Source: Podospora pseudocomata
Lineage: Eukaryota; Ascomycota; Sordariomycetes; Sordariales; Podosporaceae
Length of the DNA: 64,000 nt
Assembly (NCBI RefSeq): GCF_035222375.1
Contig: NW_026946366.1
Coordinates: forward strand, 558,001-622,000
Direction of reading: 5' to 3'
Numbering within the stretch: position 1 is the stretch's first letter; the number at the start of each line of letters is the position of its first letter. A program made the position numbers and the translations under genes. Shown here piece after piece: positions 40,029-51,200 of the stretch. The notes below the pieces were generated by a model, which saw only the letters and a list, made by a program, of their open reading frames with translations, did not search any database and was not told the DNA's origin.

Positions 40029-41174
40029 ATGGGCCTCCCGCCCCGACGCGCCCCTTCCCCCTCCGAGTCCGGCTCCGCATCCGGCTCCGGGTCAGAATCC
40101 TCCAGCAGCAGCGAAGACTCGGCCCCACGCAGACCCCTAATGGCCCGCCCAAAATTCATCCCCAAATCCCAACGCAACAAGACGCCCGCCCAGCTCGCCC
40201 GAGAGCAAGAATCGGCTCTGGTCGCCGCCGAGGAAGCCGCGCGCAAAGCCGCTGCTGACGCGTTGGTAGAAGAACAAATCGCCAAGGACCTCCTGGCTCG
40301 GAAATCAGGAAAAAAAGCCTGGGACGACGACGACGATGAAGAGAATAAACTCGAGGTGGATGACACTGACGATCTTGATCCCGAGGCGGAGTATGCTGCT
40401 TGGAAGCTGAGGGAGTTGAAAAGACTGAAACGGGAGAGGGAGGCGATTGAGGCAAAGGAGAGGGAGCTGGCTGAGGTGGAGAGGAGGAGGGGGTTGACTG
40501 AAGAGGAGAGGAAAAAGGAGGATGAGGAGCACTTGCGGAAACAGAAAGAGGAAAGGGAGGGGAAGGGGAAGGTGGGGTTTATGCAAAAGTATTTCCATAA
40601 GGGGGCGTTTTATAACGATCAAGGGGCTGAAGCGGGGTTGGTGGGGAGGGATGTGATGGGGGCGAGGTTTGCGGATGAGGTTAGGAATCGGGAGTTGTTG
40701 CCTAAGGCTTTGCAGATGAGGGATATGACTAAGGTTGGGAAGAAGGGGGCGACGAAGTATAGGGATATGAGGAGTGAGGATACGGGGTCTTGGGGGGGGA
40801 TTAGTGGGGGGAGGAGGGGGGGACCTGGGAGGTTGGATGATAGGGGGTTGGATGAAAGGTTTCAGAGTGATGGTCGAGGGGGGTGGAGGGAGAGGGAGGG
40901 AGGGGGGGAGGGGCCGAGGGGGTCGAATGCCGTTCCGTTGGGGGAGAGGAGGGAGAGGGCGAGGGATGAGGACAGGTACAGAGATCGGGACAGGGATAGG
41001 AGGGGGAATGATGATGATGATCATCGGGAGAGGCATCGGAGGCGGGATGACAGTCGTGATCGGAGGCGGTCGAGGTCACGGTCACGATCTCCGAGACGGA
41101 AACGCTCGCCTTCACGGGAACGGGGGAGGGATCGGTATGATAGTGACAAGCGGAGGAAGATAGATGGCCGGTAG
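40029..41174 (+). CDS. MFAP1-like splicing factor
   Basis: Single exon from ATG at 40029 (MGLPPRRAPSPSESG), 381 residues; an in-frame ATG at 39960 is an alternative but sits in CAC-rich leader. The N-terminus is Ser/Glu-rich, then PKFIPKSQRNKTPAQ, a long Glu/Arg/Lys helix (about 110-190), and the MFAP1 core with GFMQKYFHKGAFYNDQ. The C-terminal part is Gly/Arg-rich, ending in an RS-type tail (RRRSRSRSRSPRRKRSPSR). MFAP1 (yeast Spp381-related) is a component of the spliceosomal tri-snRNP/B complex. The RS tail and the KYFHKGAF core make the assignment good. Confidence 0.85.
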   Translation: MGLPPRRAPSPSESGSASGSGSESSSSSEDSAPRRPLMARPKFIPKSQRNKTPAQLAREQESALVAAEEAARKAAADALVEEQIAKDLLARKSGKKAWDDDDDEENKLEVDDTDDLDPEAEYAAWKLRELKRLKREREAIEAKERELAEVERRRGLTEEERKKEDEEHLRKQKEEREGKGKVGFMQKYFHKGAFYNDQGAEAGLVGRDVMGARFADEVRNRELLPKALQMRDMTKVGKKGATKYRDMRSEDTGSWGGISGGRRGGPGRLDDRGLDERFQSDGRGGWREREGGGEGPRGSNAVPLGERRERARDEDRYRDRDRDRRGNDDDDHRERHRRRDDSRDRRRSRSRSRSPRRKRSPSRERGRDRYDSDKRRKIDGR

Positions 41175-41305
41175 AAGCCTCGCTTAAGTTATTTATAAGA
41201 AGCAGTACATAATATGACAAACAAGGCCAGATCTTTTCACATGTTCCGGGCATTTTTGAGGACCAACATTACTCTTGTTCAACTGCTTTCTAACCCAAGC
41301 CCTCC

Positions 41306-43398
41306 TCAAATCCTCGTAATCTCCACCCTCGCCCTTTCAAAGATCTTGTGCGCCAACATCCCTCCCATCTGCTCTTGCTTCGCCAGATCAGGAGGGTAAA
41401 CCGTCATCTTTGCATACGTCCCCGCTCCTCTCCTCTTGGAAAGATACCCCGGGTTGATAACCAGCACACTCTCAACAACCTATTCATCATCTGTCAGCAC
41501 ACTCCACCTTGTCAAAAAGTTCGGGCTTACAACATGACATACCTTTGCAAAAGGCGGCAAACTACTCGGCACCACCAACACATCTGGCCTCACATTCACC
41601 ATCTCTCCCAACTTCAAATACCCCACATCCAACACCGCCCCGGGCCCAACCCCATCCCCCCTCCCCGTCTTGGGCAGCTTCTTCCTATCCGTCGGCGGGA
41701 ACAGCGGGAAGTAATGTCTCTGCTCAACCAGATACCTGCACGCCCGTTCCAACAACCTCGGCTCCTGCGGTCTCCCCCCAATCAACTCCTCGTGTCTGAG
41801 CTCAAAGAGGACATCCTGGCTGCTAATACCAAGGACAATCTCGTTCATGCTCAGCGTCATGGGGTTGCCTATTACCTTTGCCGCTTTTGGCAAACCGAGT
41901 TCTTTGCGGGGGAAGGCGTCTTGAGGCCAGGACACGTGTTTATCTAGTACGTCACGCACCGAAGGGATGAGGAGGATGGTGATACTCGGGTTGGCGGAAG
42001 CGAGGCGGTTGAGGGAGGGGGAGATGAGGTACTTGAACACGGTGGACATTGTTGCTGTGTCGGGGTCGATGGACGAGAGGTATTCTTCTGGGAGGTCAAA
42101 GTCTCCTGACGCAATGAGAGGGTGTTCCATGTCGATGAAGGGGCCGGTGAGAACGAGCGCGTCGACGTAGATGTCGGCTGCTTCGTTGCAGAGGGCTTTG
42201 AGGGGTTCGAAATCGAGGTTGTCGTCTGCTGTGTACGGGCCAGAGGCGAAGATTACGTTCAGAGGGGCGGGGTCAGAGTCGGAGTCCATTGCGTCCGGGC
42301 CGCCGCGGAGACGCTGGATATGAGCGCCGAGGGAGTCGGGGGTGGAGGCGGCGTTGGGGAGGAGGGGCAAGTCGAGGATTTGGTGGACGGTGAATTCGTG
42401 TCCGTTGCTGTTTACGCCTTTCAGAGCGACGATTTGGCCGGGGAAGAATTGGTAACCTCTGAGCCTGGAGACGTTGAGAGGGACGCGGAGACCGCCACCC
42501 ATTCGGCGCGAGGTTTCAAGGAGTAAGGAAGCGGCGTTGAGTTTGCCTTCTGAGGAGTCGGAGGCGATCCGGCCAACGGCAACGATCTCAGACGTGCTTT
42601 GGCTGGCGGCGCTGCCAAAGGCGGACTCTTCGAGCTTGTGGTGTTGCATAACGAGGGAGACAAAGTCGTCTATCCGGTCGTCGAGGATTTCGGAGGACTC
42701 GGATACCTTCAGGGCAAGGGGTTTGTAGGCCAATTTCTTCTGGTCAGAGGCTGCGGTGAGCTTGATTCGGGATTCGCTGAAGGGGGCGATAGGGGGCTCA
42801 GGCGCTGGGAGCTGGTCGTTGAGGATCTCGACTGTCTCGCCGGCATTGGCTCGGTCGTTGAAGGATGATGGTCTGTCACAGTCAGCTCCTGCGTAGTCCC
42901 GCACACATGTGGAATTGAAGCTCACGGAATAGCACCCGTAGCGTCGAGCTGGTCGGCCAACTTGACTGGCGAACTGGCTGGCTCAGCCTTGACACGGCTG
43001 ACTGCTGGCGTCCTCTTTGGGGCAACCTTGGAGGCCCTTCCAGGGCCTGGTGTGGTGAGGCTATCCAACATTCCAAAAACATCGCCGCCGCTAACTCTGG
43101 GGGCCCGTGGTGTTGATGAGATGCCCTTCTCGGTCTTGATCTTTACATGAGACCGACTGTTTCTTTCGAGGGTGTCATGCAAGTCTTGCTTGAAGTGTCG
43201 CAGTGTCTCGAGAGCTGTTTGTGCTGCGTCTATGTCCATCTTGATGCAATATGACTCCCATTTGAAGAACAGGTCCTCGACTGACAGCTGATGGAGGCGC
43301 ATGATGGACCGCAGTTCGGCGACGACATCGGCTTCGAGCTCCTTGTTCCCTGAACCGAACTGCTCATTCAGCTCTGCGACTATTTCTGTTTCCGACAT
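41306..43398 (-). CDS. POL12: DNA polymerase alpha subunit B
   Basis: Three exons: 43398-42926, 42872-41543 and 41479-41306. The introns are 53 bases (GTGAGC...AGCTGAC...GACAG) and 63 bases (GTATGT...GCTGAC...AATAG). The product is 658 residues. The N-terminal 80 residues form the helical p180-binding type domain (EIVAELNEQFG...LEADVVAELRSIMRL), followed by a disordered linker (ISSTPRAPRVSGGDVFGML). An OB-fold follows (GGGLRVPLNVSRL, FFPGQIVALKG), then a catalytically dead calcineurin-like phosphoesterase domain (NVIFASGPYT, DALVLTGPFID, ILLIPSVRDV, GNPMTLSMNEI). The C-terminus ends HKIFERARVEITRI, as expected for the family. It is an essential part of the primase-polymerase complex. Confidence 0.93.
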
Positions 43399-44071
43399 GT
43401 TGTAATCTATTCGACAGTTCCAATTCCGTGGATTCGATTTGTTATAACTTGGTGTCGGCGCTGTGCTGGCGACGTTGCTTGCTTTTGGTTACCTCGACCG
43501 AGGGCAGTTACTTGATCAATAATTATTTGGTTGGAGATGTCAAAGTGGGACGCGTTTGACGCGTCCAGGACCACTTAACGCGCTGCGGGGCATTTCTAGG
43601 CCGCCTTAACTGGGCAGATTGAACAGGGGTTGCGCTGATCTCGGCGCTGAAAATTGCGACCCGCTGTTGGGTGCTCCCGAGCCAATGGCAGCGTTCAAAC
43701 GGTGCCCGAGATGCAATTGAGACTGTTGGAACCGGGGTCTTGGGAGCAGTGGACATTGATTTCTGGCTGGGTTTCCCTATCAACCAACTGTTTCGTTGCC
43801 CTCTCTCTTGTTTCTTTTCCTTTGCTCTTCAGAACTTGCCTGGCTTTTCTTCTGCCGCTCCAGTTATTGCAATCTCGTCTGTCTCTTTATAGACCTATCC
43901 TGCCAACTTTGCTGCCCATACGAGGCACACGGAGTAACGGTGTCTTGGTTGACCGATAGGTAATTGTCTGTTAAATTGGGGCCCCACCCCTTGCCAACTA
44001 CTTATACCTCTTGCTAACCTCTTTTCAGAGTCTTTGGGCATTCATCTCAACAACCCTTCTAAGACATCAAC
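43399..44071. promoter_or_regulatory. Divergent promoter with a leader intron
   Basis: 673 bases between POL12 (minus) and the CRAL-TRIO gene (plus). ACGCGT sequences (43549-43554 and near 43558), the core of the fungal MluI cell-cycle box, lie about 150 bases upstream of POL12. They fit MBF-type S-phase control of a replication gene (known for yeast POL12, inferred here). The right part holds the leader intron of the plus-strand gene. Confidence 0.5.
43960..44028 (+). other. Probable 5'-leader intron of the CRAL-TRIO gene
   Basis: GTAATT donor, TTGCTAACCTC branch, TTTTCAG acceptor; about 69 bases, ending some 43 bases before the ATG. Confidence 0.6.
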
Positions 44072-45088
44072 ATGGCTGAGGTTCTCAAACTACCATTGCC
44101 CTTTCCCATTGCTGGCAGCCAGCCCAAACCACGCCCTTCATTGGACGCCGAGCAGCAAAAGAAGTATGACTGGCTTCTCGAGCGAGTGAAGGGCTGGACA
44201 GAGATCCCCTCCACTAGCAAGGCTGGCCCTCCCACCGATAGCGAGAAGTTCTGGCTGACTAAGGAATGCCTGCTTCGCTATCTGAGGGCTACCAAGTGGA
44301 ATCAGCAGGAAGCCGAGAAGCGTCTGCTCAAGACCCTCACCTGGAGGAGAGAGTATGGAGTGGAGGACTTGACGGCCGACCATATTTCCCCCGAAAACGA
44401 GACCGGCAAGCAGATCCTCTTGGGCTACGACAAGGAAGGCCGTCCCTGCCACTACCTCAACCCAGGCCGTCAGAACACCGAGGCCTCCCCTCGTCAGGTC
44501 CAACATCTCGTCTTTATGGTGGAGCGCGTTATCGACATCATGCCACCCGGGCAAGAAACCTTGGCGCTCTTGATCAACTTCAAGCAGAGCAAATCCCGGT
44601 CCAACACATCACCTGGTATCGGTCTGGCACGCGAGGTCCTCGACATTCTTCAGAATCACTACCCCGAAAGATTGGGCAAGGCGCTTATCATCAACATGCC
44701 CTGGGTAGTGACTGCCTTTTTCAAGCTCATCACACCGTTCATCGACCCTCACACACGCGAGAAGCTCGCGTTCAATGAAGACATGAGCAAGTACGTACCG
44801 ACGGAGCAGATGTGGTCCGAGTTCAGCAGCGGCAAGCTTGCTTTCGAGTACGATCACAGTCAATACTGGCCAGCTCTGCAGGAACTTTGCAACAGAAGAC
44901 GGGAGGCTAGGTGGCAACAGTGGGTTGCTGGTGGGAAGCAAATTGGCGAGTCGGAGGACTACCTGGCTGGTGCGACTGCGGCTGCAGTTGGCTCAGCGAC
45001 AGAAAAGACTGCCACTGCACCTGCGGTTGAGGGCAAGACGGCCGAGATCACAGCATCGGAAGCTGCCCCGGCTGTGCCCGCAAACTAG
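44072..45088 (+). CDS. Sec14-like CRAL-TRIO lipid-transfer protein (Pdr16/17 type)
   Basis: 338 residues in one coding exon, ATG at 44072. The CRAL-TRIO N-terminal helices include WLTKECLLRYLRATKWNQQEAE, and the lipid-binding domain spans about 110-265, with RPCHYLNPGRQNT, then LINFKQSKSRSNTS, EVLDILQNHYPERLGKALIINMP and the FFKLITPFIDPHTREKL lid segment. The Y-P-E-R-L...N-x-P pattern is the family hallmark. The NPGRQNT element and short N-terminus are closest to the yeast Pdr16/Pdr17 branch, which moves phosphatidylinositol and influences sterol-azole tolerance. The C-terminal 60 residues are an Ala/Thr-rich tail of unknown role. Confidence 0.85.
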   Translation: MAEVLKLPLPFPIAGSQPKPRPSLDAEQQKKYDWLLERVKGWTEIPSTSKAGPPTDSEKFWLTKECLLRYLRATKWNQQEAEKRLLKTLTWRREYGVEDLTADHISPENETGKQILLGYDKEGRPCHYLNPGRQNTEASPRQVQHLVFMVERVIDIMPPGQETLALLINFKQSKSRSNTSPGIGLAREVLDILQNHYPERLGKALIINMPWVVTAFFKLITPFIDPHTREKLAFNEDMSKYVPTEQMWSEFSSGKLAFEYDHSQYWPALQELCNRRREARWQQWVAGGKQIGESEDYLAGATAAAVGSATEKTATAPAVEGKTAEITASEAAPAVPAN

Positions 45089-45592
45089 GTGCGCGGTGTC
45101 AGAGCACGTGTATAGCCCTTCTTGTGTCTTTCTGGAGCTGCAGTTTAATACCCTTACGTAGTCTAATGCTTCTTTTGGCCTTTCACATGTTTTGATACCG
45201 GTGTCCAGCTCGGTGACTCTGAGCAAGGTGCCACATTCTTTGTTTGGTTGGCAGCATTGGTCAGCTAAACGAGCCTGGTTAGCGGGCAGCGGGAGGATTA
45301 CGCGGCTGGCAGCGCATGGCTTCGGAGACATACGACAGCACAATTGGTCTGCATGGTTTCCATCTGGTCAGTACTTTCGAAAAGATAAGACCAAAGACGA
45401 CACTTCATTCACCTATATATCGGCAGTGTAGCCCGTCTCGGTGGTCGTTCATCAGCTTACCCTCAATGGCCAACACCAGCCTCTCATCGATTTACGTACA
45501 TTCTTCGACCACCAGCCGACGCTTGAAAGCCACAGCGGCCGGATACGCTAATCAAACAAACACCCTTCAAATCCCAAAGCTCAGCTATCACA
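45089..45592. other. Intergenic, about 0.5 kb
   Basis: 3' flank and promoter of the oxidoreductase gene. No other feature seen. Confidence 0.4.
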
Positions 45593-46690
45593 ATGTCAAC
45601 ATCACCCCCAAAAACAACCGAAGCCTGGACCTACACCTCCCCCTCAACCCCCCGCACAGCCCTCACCCTCACCACCTCCCACCCTCTCACCTTCCCTCCC
45701 TCCAACTCATCAGAAGAAACCCTCCTCATCTCCGTCTCCCACGCAGCCCTCAACCCCGGCGACATAGTCAGCCTAACCGCCATGCCTTTCTTCCTGCACT
45801 CCACCCCCTCCGCCGTCCCAGCCTTTGACTTTTGCGGCACCGTCCTCCAGTCCCACAATCAGGCAAGATTCTCCCCGGGGGATAATGTAATCTGCTTCCC
45901 ACCCCTCCCCCACATGCTCAAGACAGGAATCGGCGGTCTCCAGAAGATTGTCCCCATCCCGGCAAAATACTGCGTCAGACTCCCCCAAGGAAAGAAACTC
46001 ATCGACGGGGCGGGGTTGATGCTTGCCGGTTGCACCGCCTTGCTTCAAGTCCGTCAGGCGGGGGTAAAAAAGGGGGATAGAATCCTTGTTGTTGGGGCTA
46101 GCGGTGGGGTCGGGAGCGCGGCGGTGCAGATTGTTCGTGATGTTGTTGGGCTGGGGGGGTATATCGCTGGTGTTTGCTCTGGTCGGAATGAGGGGTTGGT
46201 TAGGTCGCTGGGGGCGGATGAGGTGGTGGATTATACGCTTCACAAGGACCTGCCTGGGTATTTAACAGAGAGGTTTGGTGGGGAGGGGAGGCGGTTTGAT
46301 CATGTTATTGATGGGTATGGGAATCAGGAGTTGTATAAATCTTGTGCTGGGTTTTTGAAGGAGGGGGGGGTTTATGATGCGGCTAGTATACATTACGCTT
46401 CGTATAGGTTGTGGGATTTGCTGGGGTCGGTGGTGACGATTGGGTTGAATATACTCTGGCCGAGGGCGCAGTGGTTGGGGGGGACGGGGAGGAGGTTCAA
46501 GATTTGTAGTTTGGGTGATCCGGGGTTGGAGATGATGGAGTTATTGGCGGGGATGCTTGGGGATGGGAGGGTGAGGGTGGTGAGGGATAGTGTTTGGGGG
46601 TGGGGGGAGGTGAAGGAGGGGTTTGATGTGCTGATGGGGGGGCATGCGGCTGGGAAGGTGGTCATTAGAGTGGGAGAGGGGGGGGAGTGA
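45593..46690 (+). CDS. MDR-superfamily NAD(P)H oxidoreductase (quinone-reductase-like)
   Basis: A single exon of 365 residues. The GroES-like half contains SHAALNPGDIVSL and PAFDFCGTVLQ. The Rossmann half has the nucleotide motif ILVVGASGGVGSAAVQI (about 164-180), then LGADEVVDYT and FDHVIDGYG. No structural or catalytic zinc ligands are visible, so it belongs with zinc-free quinone reductases / RTN4IP1-like enzymes rather than alcohol dehydrogenases. Substrate unknown. Codon usage shifts from C-ending in the first half to G/T-ending in the second, as also seen in other genes here (for example the MFAP1-like gene), so it is not evidence of transfer. Confidence 0.85.
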   Translation: MSTSPPKTTEAWTYTSPSTPRTALTLTTSHPLTFPPSNSSEETLLISVSHAALNPGDIVSLTAMPFFLHSTPSAVPAFDFCGTVLQSHNQARFSPGDNVICFPPLPHMLKTGIGGLQKIVPIPAKYCVRLPQGKKLIDGAGLMLAGCTALLQVRQAGVKKGDRILVVGASGGVGSAAVQIVRDVVGLGGYIAGVCSGRNEGLVRSLGADEVVDYTLHKDLPGYLTERFGGEGRRFDHVIDGYGNQELYKSCAGFLKEGGVYDAASIHYASYRLWDLLGSVVTIGLNILWPRAQWLGGTGRRFKICSLGDPGLEMMELLAGMLGDGRVRVVRDSVWGWGEVKEGFDVLMGGHAAGKVVIRVGEGGE

Positions 46691-47306
46691 GTTGGGTGGT
46701 GGTGTAAGATGTGTGTGAGTTTGTGTAGTGGAAATACTTGAAATACCCTGCTCTTGGAGGACATACCTAGATAATGGTGATGAACAAACCCTTCCTTCAT
46801 TTTGACTGTGCAAAACTTGATGTCAGGTGTGATAGATGCAGTACTCTGGGTCCTTGGATGTAGTTGCAAACCGTTCTGTAGGCCTCAGCGCATGCTGAGA
46901 TATGCCCCTGATAGGTATCTACCTGGCTACGTCGTAGACAAAATAATACCTACTTTAAATCAGTAAAACTTGTCACAGCCATAAACCTATATCTCTTTAA
47001 AGGGGAAAGGGGTCTCTTGTATATATCACAAGGTCTGTTGACCATCTTTCGAAGCCTACTTACCATCCTGGGAGGCCTGTTGGCTATCTAGGTACCAATT
47101 AACAGATACCGGCATCGTGATTGGCCCCCCCACCCTTTGCGAGGCTGCAAACGAGGCCATCAGTACCGGATGTCTTTTCTCCAACACAACCTCTATTCTC
47201 ATGTCACGACGCTTCTTTTTTCCAGAATTCTTCCATCTTCACCGCGTCTCTCCTCTTGAATAAAGTATTGAGACAGACTATCCTCAGCTACACACCACCC
47301 AGCATC
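46691..47306. other. Intergenic, about 0.6 kb
   Basis: Promoter and leader of the small zinc-finger gene. An in-frame upstream ATG exists at 47121. Nothing else recognised. Confidence 0.4.
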
Positions 47307-47511
47307 ATGAACACCATCCTGTGTGACTGCGGCAAGCGCGTAGCCAACGCCCAAGCCCTCAAACAACACAAACTCGACTCCCCAAGACACAACACAACCT
47401 CGTGCGAATGCGGTGCTCGCTTCGTCACAGCCGAAGCCCGCGATCAACACCTCCGAGATTCCCCGCTACACACACAGAAAGACCATCCTCAAAGCACAAC
47501 TCAGAGCCCAC

Positions 47512-47593
<82 letters not shown>

Positions 47594-47936
47594 GACCTCT
47601 GTTCAGAGTACCCCAAACATCCCAGCAGAAACCACCACAGTCCCTGCCGAGCCCAAACCTCTGACTGAAGCCAAGACTGAAAAGCCCAACTTCCAATGCT
47701 GCGGTAAAAAATTCAAGACCAAAAAAGACGTGCTCCAACACCAAGCAGACTCGCCAAACCATCACGGTGAAAGCCCAAAGAAAGCTCCAAGAAAGAGAAG
47801 AAGCGGCGATCGAGTCTGGGCCGCACCACAGACATCGAGCTACAGATTCCAGTTTCCAGAGTCAGACATGGAGTACGGTGCTTGCGACAAGGACTGCGGC
47901 TGGTGCGGGAACTGCATGAGAGGCCTTGACATCTGA
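47307..47936 (+). CDS. Small protein with three unusual CC/HH fingers and a poly-Asn run
   Basis: 209 residues from ATG at 47307; the frame extends upstream to an ATG at 47121, but that part looks like leader sequence. Three related finger-like units are visible: CDCGKRVANAQALKQHKLDS, CECGARFVTAEARDQHLRDS, and CCGKKFKTKKDVLQHQADSP, each followed by PRH, PLH or NHH. They resemble C2H2 fingers with the first Cys pair compressed (CxC or CC) and the His pair six apart. Between units two and three lies a run of about 26 Asn coded by an AAC microsatellite. The C-terminus is basic (KKAPRKRRSGDR) and ends in a Cys cluster, CDKDCGWCGNC. Probably nuclear and metal- or nucleic-acid-binding (inference). 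Family not recognised. Confidence 0.6.
47513..47590 (+). repeat. (AAC)n microsatellite in coding sequence
   Basis: About 26 uninterrupted AAC units encoding poly-Asn. Such tracts vary in length between strains. Confidence 0.9.
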
Positions 47937-48290
47937 TAATAACAATGATGCTTATTCGGTTGCAAAGTGTGTGTGTACATGCGACACTACACCAGTCTTT
48001 TCCCTCCCATCCCTGGGGCCCCTGAAATACAGCAATATGTCCTCCTTCTCTATACATCTCTGCCAAAAGAACAAAAGCTTGCACTTCCAACATGCATCAC
48101 AATGGTGGTATAGAACGCCCAAAAACACCCAAATGTTTCCCTTGAGAATGCAGCACCACAAAAAGAAAAAAAGAAAAGAAACGCCCCAGTTGGGAATTTT
48201 CCTAACCAACCACCCCCCTCTTCAACCAAACATTACTTTTCATACCCCATATATACACCCTCACCCCTCATCACTCATCATTTCCCCTTT
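47937..48290. other. Convergent spacer, about 0.35 kb
   Basis: 3' ends of the zinc-finger and DNF3-type genes face each other here. Nothing else seen. Confidence 0.45.
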
Positions 48291-51200
48291 TCACTTCTTC
48301 ACCCCCTGTTGCCGCTCCTGCTTACTCATAAACTCATCAATCGGATTCTCCCTCTCCTCCACCGGCGGCGTAAACTGCCTACTCAACCGGCTCATGCTCG
48401 CCCTCCCAAACTCCGCCGAAGCCATCTTCCTCACCCCCGGCGGCCTCTGCTGCCCATTACCCCCCCTCCAACCAGGCGTCAACCCCCCACCACCACCACC
48501 ACCGCCGCTCTCCAACCCCGGCCCAGGCGAACTCGCGCTCGTCACAGTCTTCAAGCTCGCCACATCCCCAAACCCAGGCTTCCTCCCCCCCCTCTCATCA
48601 TCCCCCTCCTCCGCGTTCCCCCCAACCACAACCGTGCAACTCTCCCCCTTCTCCAACCGATTAGCGTGCATCCCCAACACCTCCATCACACCCTCCATCG
48701 CCTCCATCTCCTGCGCCAGATCCTGATCCGTCGGCCAAAATGTCCTCTTCACCGCCGCAACCCCCAGCTCAAAAACGCATAGCGCAGATAGAGCAAGAAA
48801 GTGAACAATCCACCAGTACCCCTCCTTTCCGTACCCCGTCAAGAAGTTATCACCGACAATGTAAGGACCGAGCGACGGCTTAAAGATGACCGCCAACAAG
48901 ATATTCCACAGCCACCACCCAAAGATGGAGAGAAACAACCCGACAAAGATGATTACGTTCCTGTTCCTCACTCGCAAAAAGAGCTTGAGGTTGATAAACA
49001 CCACCGCCAGGGAGAAAGCCAGCGTGCCGACCGAGTAGAGGTCTGTCTCGACTGGGTAGGGCGCGAGAGTATAAAGGTAGTAAACGCAGTTGAAGATGAT
49101 GACTGATTCCGTTATTCCCAACACCATCCAGTACAGCCAGAGCTTGAAATTAAAACTCTGAGATTTCTGACCAAAGGAGTAGAGTTCTGGAACGGCCAAC
49201 AGGGTTTCAGCCGAGAGGTCCGTTTCGAGAATGCCGGGGAGGATGACGCAGAGAGAGGTGAACAGTGTGTTGAAGACGGCGAGGGAGGTGGACTCGAAGA
49301 TGGAGGTGCCGGTATAGCCGTTGTAGTGCTGGTATTGAGCCTGGATGAGGTAAAAGACGATTTCTTTCCAAAAGGTGGCCAAAATGTACTTTCCCGTGCG
49401 GGCGTAGCACCAGCGGCCGTGGACAAACAGCAGGCGTGACAAGAAGCGGAATTGGCCAATCGAGTAGTCAGAGATGCGGGCGGCTTGGGTGCCTTCGCGG
49501 CCGTTGATGCCGATGCCGAGATGGGCGCATTGAAGCATGGCCACGTCATTGGCGCCGTCTCCGATAGCGAGGGTCACTGCTGAGGGAACTTGGCGGCGAA
49601 TGCATTTGACCAGGTTAGCTTTCTGAGAGGGTGAGGCGCGGCAGCAGATGACCGAGTCGACGCGGGCAACAAGGTCGAAGAAGAGTAGACGAAGCTGGGG
49701 GTCGTCGTCGACTATGGTCAAGGTCTGTCCATCAATGACCACCACTGAATGAGGAGCCATGCCTCGACTGACATCAGTCAAAGTAGCATTAATACGGTCC
49801 TGCAGGTCGCCATGGCTGACGTCGAGAATGTAAACCTCAGAGAAGGGCTTGCAAATTCTGGCCGAGTGGGCAATGTTGATGGCAGTCTCGCGCTTGTCAC
49901 CAGTCAACATCCAGACTTTGATGTTGGCGCGGCGGAGCTTGTCGATAGTCTCGGGGACACCCTGCTGGAGCTTGTCTTCAATCGCGGTTGCACCGGCCAG
50001 CTCGTAATCCTGCTCGATAATCTCGGCGGCATTCTCGATCTGTTCCTGGCGATTGACAAGACTGGTGGTAGCCTCGAGATAGATCTCTTTCCACGCCTTG
50101 TACTCATCCTCTTCCAAGTAGCGGTAAGAGTACATCAGGGTCCGCAGGCCTTCGGTAGCAAAATCATCAACATGCTGAAAGCACCGCTCAAAAACGGCGC
50201 CCTCGTTCACAGCAAGTTGCTCGTCGACCATCCCATCCAAAGGATCAAACGCAGCTAACCGAGCAAGCTCCAAAGACCTGTTTCGCGCCATGGACTGGCG
50301 CGGAGTTTGATAGGCCTCTTCATTACCCGGCGCATCCAAGCCATCAGCTTCACGCCGAGCAAGCCAGTTGTCAAGACCTTCAGAAACCATCGACTTTCGC
50401 CAACTGCTCTTCCTGTCCAAGGCAAGCGATCTCCGCATGAGATCCATGCTGCGACGCTGTGCCGCCGCCGGGGTCTGCAAACTAGCACGTCGCTGAAAAG
50501 CCTTCTCTTGCTCGACACTCTTGCGCATGCTGGCCCTGCGCTCAACAGCAGTAGCAGTCTGCATAGCAAGAGTCCTCTGCTTCAGCCGAGGCAGGATCAC
50601 ACTGTCGGCACCCTTGGTAAAGACACAAATCCTGCCATCCGGCATGCGAAGAACAATCGACATGCGCTTCCGCTTGCTGCTGAACTCAATCACGTCCAGG
50701 ATCTGGCAAGTCTCTTCAGTGTCCGCGCCAGTCCCGTGCTCCATTCTAACAGTGACAGATTCCGTGGTTCTTTTGACGACAATGTATCCAAGCTGTGCAG
50801 CAGCCCTCACCAAAGCCAACTCGTCGGGAGACGCAGCCTGATAATCAATCTTGCCGTTCTCGTCCTCCTCGGGAAGACAAGTGTGGCAAAGAGCCAAACA
50901 AAGGATGAACTGCCGGGCCTGGCGGGAAAAGGGCGTGTTGGGCTTCTTCTGAATGTAGTCAATCATCTCGTCCGTCCTCAGCTCAGGCTGAGCATTTGTC
51001 GGGCGAACAGACGACTTCCAACCAGAAAAGGAAGGCCGCTGGGACACGGAGGGTCGTCCAGATATGGAAGGGCGGCCGCCTTCAGGAGCAACATAGGACA
51101 CGTCCATGTCGTGCAGCCATGCTGTGCCCGCCACGCTCATCTTGCGGAACTGCATCAGATTCTCAGTCAGAGTGCCCGTCTTGTCGGAAAAGACATAGCC

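Noticed and set aside
41341-41480. Possible frameshift near the end of POL12
   Set aside because: Rechecking the base order gave a frame ending in the expected HKIFERARVEITRI, so the gene is intact.
45593-46690. Strong codon-usage change within the oxidoreductase gene as a sign of gene fusion or transfer
   Set aside because: The same C-ending to G/T-ending drift occurs within other single genes here (for example the MFAP1-like gene).
47402-47765. Frames with poly-Gln, poly-Thr, poly-Cys or poly-Val runs
   Set aside because: Alternative readings of the AAC microsatellite; only the poly-Asn frame continues into finger-like sequence.
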